Positions 35,819 to 44,685 are shown, counted from the first letter of the stretch. The stretch: 64,000 nt of DNA from Mangrovimicrobium sp048323675 (GCF_048323675.1 NZ_JBLWFK010000005.1:372001-436000); one strand, 5' to 3'. Translations and numbers: made by a program. Notes: generated from the letters alone by a model not told the origin.

Positions 35819-36370
35819 ATGCAGGATGCCAGCAACCTGATCTGGGTGGACATGGAAATGACCGGGCTGGACCCGGATCGCGAGTTCGTGATCGAAATCG
35901 CCACGATCGTCACCGACAGCAACCTCACCACGCTCGCCGAGGGGCCGGTTATCGCTATCCACCAGAGCGATGCCACTCTCGATGCCATGGACGAATGGAA
36001 CACCACCCACCACAACAATTCCGGCCTGGTTGCCCGGGTCCGCGCCAGCGACTACGACGAGCGCCGCGCGGCCCGGGAAACGCAGGACTTCCTCGAGCAG
36101 TGGGTGCCAAAGGGCGCTTCACCGATGTGCGGCAACACGATCTGCCAGGACCGGCGCTTCATGTTCAGGCACATGCCGGAGCTCGAGGCGTTTTTCCACT
36201 ACCGCAACCTGGATGTCAGCACGCTGAAGATCCTGATGCAGCGCTGGCGGCCGGAGCTGGATGCCGGGTTGAGCAAGAAGGGTTCACACCTGGCGCTGGA
36301 GGATATCCGCGAGTCGATCGAGGAATTGCGGTATTACCGGGACCATTTTCTGCGCATGCCCCAGGTTTGA
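35819..36370 (+). CDS. orn: Oligoribonuclease
   Basis: DEDDh 3'-5' exoribonuclease degrading 2-5 nt RNAs and pGpG, so it also ends c-di-GMP signalling. IWVDMEMTGLDPD carries the first D/E pair; MCGNTICQDRRFM and the YRNLDVSTLK region the others. Starting at the ATG at 35819 gives 183 residues, matching the family (181). The rest of the open frame upstream is the promoter gap to rsgA. Confidence 0.97.
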   Translation: MQDASNLIWVDMEMTGLDPDREFVIEIATIVTDSNLTTLAEGPVIAIHQSDATLDAMDEWNTTHHNNSGLVARVRASDYDERRAARETQDFLEQWVPKGASPMCGNTICQDRRFMFRHMPELEAFFHYRNLDVSTLKILMQRWRPELDAGLSKKGSHLALEDIRESIEELRYYRDHFLRMPQV

Positions 36371-36392
36371 TTGGAGGCTTCGTTGCCGGCCT

Positions 36393-36513
36393 GAGCACGG
36401 GAAAAGGCCACCCGAAAAACGCAAAAGCGCCATCCCTGGCAGCTCGGCTTCCCGGAGCGCCGGCCGGGCCCTCCATGGCCTCAGACGTTTTCGTGTGACC
36501 TTTTCCCGTACTC
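36393..36513 (-). repeat. Variable-arm hairpin element J (sub-family 2)
   Basis: Arms 36393-36421 and 36486-36513 are complementary with three mismatches and one bulge (they contain ACGGGAAAAGG). The centre is 64 bases. On the minus strand it reads GAGGCCATGGAGGGCC, then an extra CCCGG/CCGGG stem, then GAGC-TGCCAGGGATGGC-GCTTTTGCG: the same two-hairpin order as F and H with substituted stems. The outer flank 36517-36532 matches that of F in 15 of 16 bases. Lies just past the orn stop. Confidence 0.87.
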
Positions 36514-36540
36514 AGTCCTCTCTAACTGCCACACTTTGTA

Positions 36541-36620
36541 CTCAGTCACTCAGTCACTCAGTCACTCAGTCACTCAGTCACTCAGTCACTCAGTCACTCA
36601 GTCACTCAGTCACTCAATCA
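36541..36620 (+). repeat. 8-bp tandem repeat array (CTCAGTCA)
   Basis: Nine perfect copies of CTCAGTCA followed by one with a single change (CTCAATCA), between hairpin elements J and H. No reading frame of a plausible gene runs through it. It is likely to change copy number by slippage. Confidence 0.95.
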
Positions 36621-36664
36621 CGTTTCACGTTATGGCGACGAGCGTGCTCGAAAGGTAGGGATGT

Positions 36665-36771
36665 AGCGCGAGATATGCCTTGGCGGGGCGTCCGAGGACA
36701 TGGATCTCCGAGGCCGGGCCTGCACATGGATGTGCGCTTTTTGGCGGTCCCGACAAGGCATATCTCGCGCT
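36665..36771 (+). repeat. Variable-arm hairpin element H (sub-family 2)
   Basis: Perfect 18-base arms (36665-36682, 36754-36771), extended inward with mismatches. The centre contains GGACATGGATCTCC, then CGAGGCCGGGCC, then GCACATGGATGTGC and GCGCTTTTTGGCGG. Core 62/65 identical to element F. GGTAGGG at 36654-36660, just outside the left arm, recurs outside element I. Lies near the end of queG; opposite orientation to J. Confidence 0.92.
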
Positions 36772-36821
36772 GCGGCCCGGGATGTCCCTCCCGAAACCAA
36801 AAGCTGGATTGAACCCGGGAA

Positions 36822-37874
36822 TCAGGAGGCGAGATTATCCAAGGCCCACTGAACATGCTCCCGTACCAGCTCAGAGGGATAGACCAGCCGGCTCTTGAGA
36901 GCAGCGATCGCCTCCGCAGAACAAGGCCCGTTCCCCAGCCCCACCGCCAGGTTCCGCAGCCAGCACTCGTAGCCAATCCGGCGGATCGCCGAGCCCTCCG
37001 TATTGCGCAGGAAGGTGTCCTCATCCCACAGGAACAGCTCGACCAGCGAACTGTCATCCAGGCCGTGGCGGGGCTGGAAGTCGGGCTCCCCGCTCGGCTG
37101 GGCGAACTTGTTCCAGGGGCACACCAGCTGGCAGTCGTCACAGCCGAACACACGGTTGCCCATCAGCGGGCGCAGTTGGGGGTCGATACTGCCGCGGTGC
37201 TCGATGGTCAGGTAGGAAATGCAGCGGCGGGCATCCAGCTGGAAGGGGCCGACAAAGGCATTGGTGGGGCAGATCTCCAGGCAGCGGGTGCAGGTGCCGC
37301 AGTGTTTGGTGTCCTGGGACGCAGTCGTCGTCAATGGGAGGTCCGTGTAGATTTCGCCGAGGAAGAACCAGGAGCCCGCCTCGCTGTTGATCAGCATGGT
37401 GTTCTTGGCGATCCAGCCCAGGCCGGATTGCTCGGCAATGGCGCGCTCGAGTACCGGCGCGCTGTCGACGAAGGCGCGGAAGCGGCCGCCTCCCGCTTCT
37501 TCCTCGATGCGGCGGGCCAGTTGCGCCAGGCGCTTGCGAACCAGCTTGTGGTAATCGCGACCCAGTGCGTAGCGGGAGATGTAGGCCGTCTCCGAAGAGG
37601 CCAGGACAGCAGCGGCGCTGTCGTCGACCAGGTAATCCATGCGCACCGAGATCACCCGGCAGGTTTCCGGCACCAGTTGCGCGGGCTGTGCGCGCATGTC
37701 GGCATGGCGTGCCATGTAGTCCATGCTGCCGTGGTAACCGGCGTCCAGCCATTTTTGCAGGTAGGCCGGGTGCTCGCCGAGGGCGATATCGGTGACCCCG
37801 AGCTGTTGGAAGCCCAGTTCCTGCGCCCAGCGGCGTAAATCTTCGAGCATTTGTACGGAATCAGCGGGTTGCAT
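36822..37874 (-). CDS. queG: Epoxyqueuosine reductase
   Basis: Cobalamin- and [4Fe-4S]-dependent reduction of epoxyqueuosine to queuosine in tRNA. Two cluster motifs, CGTCTRCLEICPTNAF (about residue 190) and FGCDDCQLVCPWNKFA (about 240), with the DUF1730 cobalamin domain before them. C-terminal HEAT-like helices. The start is uncertain: MQPADSVQ at 37874 fits the usual distance to LGFQQLGVTD; ATGs at 37895 and 37931 are in frame. About 350 residues. Divergent from nnrD. Confidence 0.93.
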   Translation of the reverse strand: MQPADSVQMLEDLRRWAQELGFQQLGVTDIALGEHPAYLQKWLDAGYHGSMDYMARHADMRAQPAQLVPETCRVISVRMDYLVDDSAAAVLASSETAYISRYALGRDYHKLVRKRLAQLARRIEEEAGGGRFRAFVDSAPVLERAIAEQSGLGWIAKNTMLINSEAGSWFFLGEIYTDLPLTTTASQDTKHCGTCTRCLEICPTNAFVGPFQLDARRCISYLTIEHRGSIDPQLRPLMGNRVFGCDDCQLVCPWNKFAQPSGEPDFQPRHGLDDSSLVELFLWDEDTFLRNTEGSAIRRIGYECWLRNLAVGLGNGPCSAEAIAALKSRLVYPSELVREHVQWALDNLAS

Positions 37875-37966
37875 GGGGCCACGGATGGAGGACATGAGCG
37901 TATAATTTTGCCAGAACTGGCGGCCGGACACAGGCCGCGAATTACACGGGGATCAACAGGGTCGGC

Positions 37967-39445
37967 ATGGATACCTCCGGACTCCAGGCAATATACACGG
38001 CGGAACAAACCCGGGCGCTGGATCGCGCGGCGATCAGCGATGGCCAGCTGCCGGGAATTACCCTGATGGGTCGCGCGGCCCACGCCGCTTTCGAGTGCCT
38101 GCTGGCGGCCTGGCCCAGTCCCGCGCGGCTGCAGGTGCTGTGTGGCACCGGCAATAATGGCGGTGACGGCTTCCTGCTCGCGGACATCGCCCACAAGCGC
38201 GGTATTCCCACTGTGGTGCTGCAGCTGGGCGATCCGCAGAAAATTGCCGGCGATGCCCTGCAGGCACGCCAGCAGGCCGAGTCCAACGGGGTAACCATCC
38301 AGAACTTTGCCGAGGCCGGGCTCTCACTCGACGGCGTCATTGTCGACGCCATGCTCGGCACCGGGCTCGGCGGTGAAGTGCGGCAGGAGTACCGTGAGGC
38401 CATCGCCGCGGTGAATGCCTCTGGCCTGCCGGTGCTGGCGGTGGATATTCCCTCCGGCCTTTGCTCGGACACCGGTGCGGTGCTCGGCGCGGCGGTGCGT
38501 GCGGACCGCACCATCACGTTCATTGGCCGCAAGCGCGGCCTTTATACCCTGGACGCGGCGGGCTGCACCGGCGAGTTGCACTTTGCCGATCTCGGCGTGC
38601 CCGCCGAAGTCTACGGCCAGGTTCCCGCCGACGGATATTTGCTGAACCTGGCCGCCGCCAGGCGGCTGTTGCCCCCGCGCCCGGCCACTGCCCACAAGGG
38701 CAACTGTGGCACGGTACTGGTGATCGGCGGCGATCACGGCATGGCAGGGGCGGCTGCGCTGGCCGGCGAGGCGGCCCTGCGCTGCGGCGCCGGGCTAGTG
38801 AAAGTCGCTACCCGCGCTGCGCACGTGGCGCCACTGGTGGCGCGCACACCGGAATTGATGCCGCGGGGCGTGGAGTCCGGAGACGAACTGGAAGGACTGT
38901 TGCAATCCGCGGATGTGCTGGTGGCAGGCCCCGGGCTCGGCCAATCGGACTGGTCGGCGTTCCTGTTGCGGGCGGCGGCCGCCAGTGGCAAGCCCGTGGT
39001 GCTGGATGCCGATGGCCTCAATATGCTGGCGGCCGGAAAGGTTCGCTTCGACGGCGAGGTCGTGTATACCCCTCACCCGGGTGAGGCGGCGCGCCTGTTG
39101 GGCGTTACTACCGCGGCTGTCCAGGCAGACCGCTTTGCCGCGGTGCGGCAGCTGCAGGATAAACTGGGCGGAGTCGCCGTACTCAAGGGCAATGGCAGCC
39201 TGATCGCGGGGCGCGATGCGCTGCTGCTGAGCACCTACGGCAATCCGGGCATGGCGAGCGGCGGTATGGGCGACGTGTTGAGCGGCGTCATCGGGGCGCT
39301 TCTCGCCCAGGGGCTGCCGCCGCTGGAAAGCGCGGCGCTGGGCGTCTGTTTCCACGGTGCCGCGGCGGACGCCGCTGCGCAGTCGGGCATGCGTGGTCTG
39401 CTGGCTTCGGACCTGATGCCCTGCCTGCGGGAGATCCTGGGATGA
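37967..39445 (+). CDS. nnrD: Bifunctional NAD(P)H-hydrate epimerase/dehydratase
   Basis: Repairs hydrated NAD(P)H. N-terminal YjeF epimerase domain (about 1-215) with CGTGNNGGDGFLLA and VDAMLGTGLGGEV. C-terminal ADP-dependent dehydratase domain with VIGGDHGMAGAAALAGEAAL, VVYTPHPGEAARLLG and GNPGMASGGMGDVLSGVIGA. Length 492. Overlaps tsaE by four bases (ATGA). Confidence 0.96.
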   Translation: MDTSGLQAIYTAEQTRALDRAAISDGQLPGITLMGRAAHAAFECLLAAWPSPARLQVLCGTGNNGGDGFLLADIAHKRGIPTVVLQLGDPQKIAGDALQARQQAESNGVTIQNFAEAGLSLDGVIVDAMLGTGLGGEVRQEYREAIAAVNASGLPVLAVDIPSGLCSDTGAVLGAAVRADRTITFIGRKRGLYTLDAAGCTGELHFADLGVPAEVYGQVPADGYLLNLAAARRLLPPRPATAHKGNCGTVLVIGGDHGMAGAAALAGEAALRCGAGLVKVATRAAHVAPLVARTPELMPRGVESGDELEGLLQSADVLVAGPGLGQSDWSAFLLRAAAASGKPVVLDADGLNMLAAGKVRFDGEVVYTPHPGEAARLLGVTTAAVQADRFAAVRQLQDKLGGVAVLKGNGSLIAGRDALLLSTYGNPGMASGGMGDVLSGVIGALLAQGLPPLESAALGVCFHGAAADAAAQSGMRGLLASDLMPCLREILG

Positions 39446-39909
39446 GCCGGACCCTGCAGCTGGACCTGCCCGACGAAACGGCGATGGTCGCTTGCGGCGG
39501 ACAGATCGCCGCCGCGCTGGCGCCAGGTTCCGTGGTGTTCCTGGAGGGTGACCTCGGTATGGGAAAAACCACCCTGAGTCGCGGTATCTTGCGCGGGTTC
39601 GGGCACGCTGGCGCAGTGAAAAGCCCCACCTACACCCTGGTCGAGCCCTACGAGTTGCCGGGCCAGAATGTCTATCACTTCGACCTCTACCGCCTCGGCG
39701 ATCCGGAGGAGCTGGAATTTATGGGTATCCGCGACTATTTCAGCGCGGACGCCATCTGCCTGGTGGAGTGGCCGGAGCGCGGTATGGGGGTTTTGCCCCC
39801 TGCCGATATAGTGATTAATATAGAACGTAGAGGCGCGGGCCGGGCTTTGCAACTGGCCGGACAGAGCGCACAGGGTGACGAGATACTGGCCCGTCTGGAG
39901 TTGTCTTGA
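39442..39909 (+). CDS. tsaE: tRNA threonylcarbamoyladenosine biosynthesis ATPase TsaE
   Basis: ATPase partner of TsaD/TsaB in t6A37 modification. P-loop FLEGDLGMGKTTLSRGILRGFG (about residue 34, part shown), SPTYTLVEPY substrate segment, and VYHFDLYRL and LVEWPERG motifs. Length 155. Coupled to nnrD (ATGA overlap) and followed by amiB, the conserved order. Confidence 0.96.
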   Translation: MSRTLQLDLPDETAMVACGGQIAAALAPGSVVFLEGDLGMGKTTLSRGILRGFGHAGAVKSPTYTLVEPYELPGQNVYHFDLYRLGDPEELEFMGIRDYFSADAICLVEWPERGMGVLPPADIVINIERRGAGRALQLAGQSAQGDEILARLELS

Positions 39910-39944
39910 AGGCGGCAGTAACCAACGCGGGGCGCGAAAGAAAA

Positions 39945-41273
39945 ATGGTCAGGGCGTGGCTCGGGGCAATTTTCGGAATACTGGCGGCATCCGCCGCACA
40001 GTCAGCCGACGTGCGCGATGTGCGTTTGTGGCGTGCGCCGGACCACACCCGTATCGTCCTCGATCTCAGCGCGCCCGCTGAGCACAAGCTCTTCGTGCTG
40101 GAGAATCCCACCCGCATTGTCCTCGATGTCGAGGACGCGCAGATGGCGACGGCCTTTCCCTCCCTCAAGATCGATAATACCCCGATAAAGAGCATTCGCT
40201 CGGGGGTGCGCGAGGGCGATGACCTGCGCATCGTCTTCGACATGGGCGCAGCGGTCAGTCCCCGCAGCTTCGCCCTCAAGGCCAACGAGCAGGCGGGGGA
40301 TCGCCTGGTGGTCGATCTCTATGACCAGGGCGCGCCATCCGGCGGTGCTGCCGAAAGCGTGGCCGCGCTGCCCGAGGTGAAAAAGCGCGCGGGCGATGGC
40401 GGCAAGCGCGACATCATTATTGCGATCGACGCCGGCCACGGCGGCGAGGACCCGGGCGCGATCGGTCCCAGCCGCAAGCGCGAAAAGGACGTGGTACTGG
40501 CGATCTCCAAAGAGCTGCAGAGCCTGTTCGCAGCGGAGCCCGGCTTCACACCCACCCTGATCCGCAGCGGCGATTACTATGTCAGCCTGGCGGGACGCCG
40601 CGAGCTCGCGCGCAAGCGCCAGGCCGATCTGTTCGTATCGATCCACGCAGACGCCTTTACCAGCCCCAAGGCCTATGGCGCCTCGGTATACGCACTGTCG
40701 TTGAGCGGCGCGACCAGTACCACCGCTCGCTACCTCGCCCAGCGCGAAAACGCCTCTGACCTGGTGGGCGGGGTAAACCTCGGCGATCACGACGATGTGC
40801 TGGCGGGTGTACTGGCGGACCTGTCGATGACTTCTACCCTCGACACCAGCCTGCAGGTGGGCAGTTATGTGCTGCGCAACATGGGTGGACTGGCCCGGCT
40901 GCACAAGCGCAATGTCGAACAGGCGGGCTTTGCGGTGCTGAAATCGCCGGACATCCCCTCGATCCTGGTGGAAACCGGTTTTATCTCCAACCCGGACGAG
41001 TCCCGCAAGCTGGCGACCAGTAATTACCAGAAGCAGATGGCGCGGGCCATTTATTCCGGTATCCACAGCTGGTTCACCGCTCACCCGCCCTCGGGTACCC
41101 TGGTGGCCTGGAACAAGGCGCAGGGTGGAACCGAGTACATTATCGCCCGGGGTGATACACTCTCCGACATCGCCCAGCGGTTCAACGTATCGCTGAACTC
41201 GCTGATGAACGTCAATGGTATCGACGGCTCGAGGATCATCGTCGGCCAGAAGCTGACCATCCCGGCGAGCTAG
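39945..41273 (+). CDS. amiB: N-acetylmuramoyl-L-alanine amidase (AmiB type, AMIN and LysM)
   Basis: Periplasmic zinc amidase that splits septal peptidoglycan during division. The ATG at 39945 gives a signal peptide (VRAWLGAIFGILAASAAQSA). An in-frame TTG at 39906 overlapping tsaE is possible but would add a polar stretch before the signal. Order: AMIN domain (about 25-125), amidase_3 domain with zinc His in AIDAGHGGEDPGAIG (about residue 160), and C-terminal LysM (EYIIARGDTLSDIAQRFNVS). 442 residues. Confidence 0.95.
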   Translation: MVRAWLGAIFGILAASAAQSADVRDVRLWRAPDHTRIVLDLSAPAEHKLFVLENPTRIVLDVEDAQMATAFPSLKIDNTPIKSIRSGVREGDDLRIVFDMGAAVSPRSFALKANEQAGDRLVVDLYDQGAPSGGAAESVAALPEVKKRAGDGGKRDIIIAIDAGHGGEDPGAIGPSRKREKDVVLAISKELQSLFAAEPGFTPTLIRSGDYYVSLAGRRELARKRQADLFVSIHADAFTSPKAYGASVYALSLSGATSTTARYLAQRENASDLVGGVNLGDHDDVLAGVLADLSMTSTLDTSLQVGSYVLRNMGGLARLHKRNVEQAGFAVLKSPDIPSILVETGFISNPDESRKLATSNYQKQMARAIYSGIHSWFTAHPPSGTLVAWNKAQGGTEYIIARGDTLSDIAQRFNVSLNSLMNVNGIDGSRIIVGQKLTIPAS

Positions 41274-41332
41274 ATCCGCCGCCGGGGCCAGACGCAGCAT
41301 TTTCCCAAACACTGTACCGGCCTGGAACCGCA

Positions 41333-43249
41333 ATGCCCGTAATCCATCGACTTTCCCCGCGACTGGCCAACCAGATTGCCGCCGGCGAGGTTGTCGAGCG
41401 TCCGGCCTCCGTGGTCAAGGAAGTGCTGGAAAACAGCCTGGACGCCGGTGCCAGCCGCATCGATATCGAGGTGGAGGCGGGCGGCAGCCGGCTGATCCGC
41501 ATCCGCGACAACGGCTGCGGCCTCGCCCCGGATGACCTGCCACTGGCGCTGGCCCGCCACGCCACCAGTAAAATCAGTTCACTCGACGACCTGGAGGCCG
41601 TCGGCAGCCTTGGTTTTCGCGGCGAAGCGCTGGCCAGTATCGGCTCGGTATCCCGGCTCACCCTCACCAGCAACCCCTCCGAGACCGGTAGCGAGGGCCA
41701 GTCGGCGGCCTCCGAGGGGCGCGACATGGAGGTAGTGCTGCGCCCGGCGCCGCACCCGCGGGGAACCACGGTGGAAGTGCGCGACCTGTTCTTCAACACC
41801 CCGGCCCGGCGCAAGTTCCTGCGCACCGAGAAAACCGAGTTCAACCACCTCGAAGAGGTGGTAAAGCGGCTCGCCCTGTCGCGCTTCGACGTGGCCTTCA
41901 GCCTGCGCCACAACGGCCGCGGGGTTCACGACTTCCGCGCCGGCGAAAGCGACGCGGAAAAGCGCCGCCGGGTGGCGGCGGTCTGCGGGCCCGCGTTCAT
42001 GGAGCAGGCCATCGAGGTGGAAAACCAGGCCGGCGGCTATCGCCTGAGCGGTTGGGTCGGGCTGCCAACCTTTTCCCGCAGCCAGGCGGACCTGCAGTAT
42101 TTCTATGTCAACGGCCGCATTATTCGCGACCGCCTGATCGCCCACGCCATCAAGCAGGCCTACCGGGATGTGCTCTACCACGGCCGCCATCCCGCCTTTG
42201 TCCTCTACCTGGAGCTGGACCCGGCGCTGGTCGATGTCAACGTGCACCCGACCAAGCACGAAGTGCGTTTTCGCGATGGCCGCTCGGTGCACAATTTTAT
42301 TTTTTCCAGCCTGCACCGCTGTCTCGCTGAGGTGCGCCCTGCCGATCACGTGGCCGCGGAACTGGCTGCGGGCGAAGTGATCGATACCGCCACCGGCGAG
42401 ATACGCAGCCAGACCGGGCTGGCGTTGCCGGTCGATGATCGCCCGCGCGATGGCGTGCCCTATCTGGCGGCCCAAGGGGTGCTGGCCGAGGCCGGGGCAG
42501 CTTATCGCGGTGGACAATCCGCGGCCTGGTCGCCGGGAGCGGCTGCCCGCACGGGGGGTGACTGGTCCGCGCGTCCCTCCCAGGTGGCGCCACAGCTCGG
42601 CGCTTACCGCCAGTTGTACGGCGCACCCGCCGGTGGGGAAGCAGGCGCGGTCGCCGAACAGGACATCCCCCCGTTGGGCTACGCGCTGGCCCAGCTCAAG
42701 GGTATCTACATCCTGGCCGAGAACGCGGCTGGGCTGGTGCTGGTGGACATGCACGCGGCCCACGAGCGCATCACCTACGAGCGCCTCAAGCGCGCCCGCG
42801 ACAGCGACGGCATTCGCAGCCAGCCGCTGCTGGTGCCGCGACCGCTGGCGGTCAGCCAGCGCGAGGTCGCCATCGCCGTGGAATATGCGCAGTTGTTTAC
42901 CGGCCTCGGCCTGCGGGTGGAAGCGGCGGGGGAGGAGTCCCTGCTGATACGCGAGGTGCCGGTGAGCCTGCGCGACGCCGATGTGGAGCAGCTGTTGCGC
43001 GACGTGCTGGCGGACCTTATCGAATACGGCAGCTCCGAACGCATCGAAGCCCACATGGACGAGCTGCTGTCCACCATGGCCTGTCACGGCTCGGTGCGCG
43101 CCGGCCGGCGGCTGACCGTGCCGGAAATGAACGCCCTGCTGCGCGACATGGAAGAGACCGAGCGCGCCGGCCAGTGCAACCACGGCCGCCCGACCTGGAC
43201 GCAGCTGTCGCTGGGCGAGCTGGACAAGCTCTTCCTGCGCGGCCGCTGA
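41333..43249 (+). CDS. mutL: DNA mismatch repair protein MutL
   Basis: GHKL ATPase coordinating mismatch repair. N-terminal motifs IAAGEVVERPASVVKE, LENSLDAGAS, DNGCG and GFRGEAL are intact. The C-terminal domain contains DMHAAHERITYE, which fits the endonuclease pattern DxHA(x)2E(x)4E with Met in place of the common Gln, and CNHGRPTW, the distal metal-site motif. This favours a nicking MutL as reported for Pseudomonas, rather than the MutH-dependent E. coli type. 638 residues with a Gly/Ala-rich linker at about 330-440. Confidence 0.96.
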   Translation: MPVIHRLSPRLANQIAAGEVVERPASVVKEVLENSLDAGASRIDIEVEAGGSRLIRIRDNGCGLAPDDLPLALARHATSKISSLDDLEAVGSLGFRGEALASIGSVSRLTLTSNPSETGSEGQSAASEGRDMEVVLRPAPHPRGTTVEVRDLFFNTPARRKFLRTEKTEFNHLEEVVKRLALSRFDVAFSLRHNGRGVHDFRAGESDAEKRRRVAAVCGPAFMEQAIEVENQAGGYRLSGWVGLPTFSRSQADLQYFYVNGRIIRDRLIAHAIKQAYRDVLYHGRHPAFVLYLELDPALVDVNVHPTKHEVRFRDGRSVHNFIFSSLHRCLAEVRPADHVAAELAAGEVIDTATGEIRSQTGLALPVDDRPRDGVPYLAAQGVLAEAGAAYRGGQSAAWSPGAAARTGGDWSARPSQVAPQLGAYRQLYGAPAGGEAGAVAEQDIPPLGYALAQLKGIYILAENAAGLVLVDMHAAHERITYERLKRARDSDGIRSQPLLVPRPLAVSQREVAIAVEYAQLFTGLGLRVEAAGEESLLIREVPVSLRDADVEQLLRDVLADLIEYGSSERIEAHMDELLSTMACHGSVRAGRRLTVPEMNALLRDMEETERAGQCNHGRPTWTQLSLGELDKLFLRGR

Positions 43250-43256
43250 CGCTGTT

Positions 43257-44222
43257 GTGAGCGACAGCCGCCCGCGCCTGGTCTGCCTGCTGGGCCCGAC
43301 CGCCTCCGGCAAGACAGACCTGGCCATTGCCCTGGCCCAGTCCATGGACTGCGAGCTGGTCAGCGTCGATTCCGCACTGGTCTACCGGGGGCTGGATATC
43401 GGCAGCGCGAAGCCCGTCTATCCGCATCACCTGGTGGATATCTGCGATCCCGCCGAGGCCTATTCGGCGGCCCGTTTCGCCGCGGACGCCGCGCGGGTCT
43501 GCGCGGATATCGTCGCCCGTGGCCGGACTCCCCTGCTGGTGGGCGGCACCATGCTCTACTTCCGCGCTTTCCTCGAGGGACTGGCTCCCATGCCCGACGC
43601 GGACCCCGCGATTCGGGCGCAAATCGAGGCGCTGGCGGCCGAGCGCGGCTGGCCCGCGGTGCACGCGGAGCTGGCGCAGGTCGATCCCGAATCGGCCGCC
43701 CGCATCCACCCCAACCATTCGCAGCGCCTGTCCCGCGCGCTGGAGGTGTTCCACGCCAGTGGCCGGCCGTTGTCCGCATGGCACGCGGAGTCGGGAGGCG
43801 CGCCCGCGGATGCCTACGACGTCCGGCAAATTGCCCTGTGTCCGCTGGAACGGGCGGAGTTACACCGCCGTATCGCCCTGCGTTTCGACAGCATGTTGCG
43901 CGAGGGTTTTCTCGAGGAAGTCCGCGGCCTGCACGCCAGGGGCGACCTGCACACCGGACTGCCGGCGATTCGCGCCGTGGGCTACCGCCAGATGTGGCAG
44001 TACCTGGAGGGCGAGTGCTCGCTGGAGGAGGCGGTCGAGCGGGGCATCGCCGCCACCCGCCAGCTGGCCAAGCGACAGCTGACCTGGTTGCGTAAATGGC
44101 CCGATCTGGCGTGGATTTTTACTGATCCTGCCGGGAACATCGCCCCGGGTGGCCTGTCAGAGTATTACCCCGGCTTGCTGGGCGGCCCCCCGGTTGCGCT
44201 GGCACGGAATTTTTTACGTTAG
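43257..44222 (+). CDS. miaA: tRNA dimethylallyltransferase
   Basis: Transfers the dimethylallyl group to A37 of tRNAs reading UNN codons. P-loop LLGPTASGKTDLAIALA, then SVDSALVYRGLDIGSAKP, LLVGGTMLYFRAFLEG and AVGYRQMWQYLEG. GTG start, seven bases after mutL. 321 residues, normal. Confidence 0.96.
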   Translation: MSDSRPRLVCLLGPTASGKTDLAIALAQSMDCELVSVDSALVYRGLDIGSAKPVYPHHLVDICDPAEAYSAARFAADAARVCADIVARGRTPLLVGGTMLYFRAFLEGLAPMPDADPAIRAQIEALAAERGWPAVHAELAQVDPESAARIHPNHSQRLSRALEVFHASGRPLSAWHAESGGAPADAYDVRQIALCPLERAELHRRIALRFDSMLREGFLEEVRGLHARGDLHTGLPAIRAVGYRQMWQYLEGECSLEEAVERGIAATRQLAKRQLTWLRKWPDLAWIFTDPAGNIAPGGLSEYYPGLLGGPPVALARNFLR

Positions 44223-44251
44223 TGATGTGCGCCACTGGCTAACGAATGCAC

Positions 44252-44257
44252 TATAAT
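44252..44257 (+). promoter_or_regulatory. Possible -10 box upstream of hfq
   Basis: A perfect TATAAT 149 bases before the hfq ATG; no matching -35 at 16-18 bases. hfq in other species has several promoters, including one inside this gap, so the box is worth noting but is unproven. Confidence 0.35.
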
Positions 44258-44405
44258 GTGTGCAGGAGTCACAGGGGCCTACAGACAATATCGCCGCCAG
44301 CCATAGCGCTCGGTACGGCACTGGGGTGATTCCGGTGGCTTCCGCTGGAGAAGTCCAAACTTCAATTTTTTTCGGCTCGAGTTGAGCCTGTTAGGAGAGA
44401 GAGCT

Positions 44406-44654
44406 ATGTCAAAAGGGCATACCTTACAAGACCCTTACCTGAACCTTCTGCGTAAGGAACGCGTCCCGGTCTCGATTTACCTGGTCAACGGCATCAAGCT
44501 GCAGGGCCAGATCGAGTCTTTCGATCAGTTTGTCGTACTGCTCAAGAACACGGTCAGCCAGATGGTGTACAAGCACGCCATCTCGACTGTCGTCCCGAGC
44601 CGGGTAGTGCGGCTGCCGATGCAGCAGCCCCCGGAAGAGGGTAGTGGCAGCTAG
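44406..44654 (+). CDS. hfq: RNA chaperone Hfq
   Basis: Hexameric Sm-like protein that pairs sRNAs with mRNAs. 82 residues with Sm1 (VSIYLVNGIKLQGQIESFDQF) and Sm2 (VYKHAISTVVPSR). The C-terminal tail is short, as in Pseudomonas. AGGAGAG ribosome site. Followed by a strong hairpin and hflX. Confidence 0.98.
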   Translation: MSKGHTLQDPYLNLLRKERVPVSIYLVNGIKLQGQIESFDQFVVLLKNTVSQMVYKHAISTVVPSRVVRLPMQQPPEEGSGS

Positions 44655-44665
44655 GAATCCACCTT

Positions 44666-44685
44666 GCGGCAGCCTTGGCTGCCGC
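44666..44685 (+). other. Strong stem-loop between hfq and hflX
   Basis: Nine perfect pairs GCGGCAGCC/GGCTGCCGC with a two-base loop, 12 bases after the hfq stop. No T run follows, and it ends only six bases before the hflX ribosome site (AGAGG), so it could limit read-through or hflX translation. Confidence 0.45.

Noticed and set aside
36541..36620. CRISPR-like array
   Set aside because: The unit is 8 bases with no spacers; it is a simple tandem repeat, and no cas gene is present.
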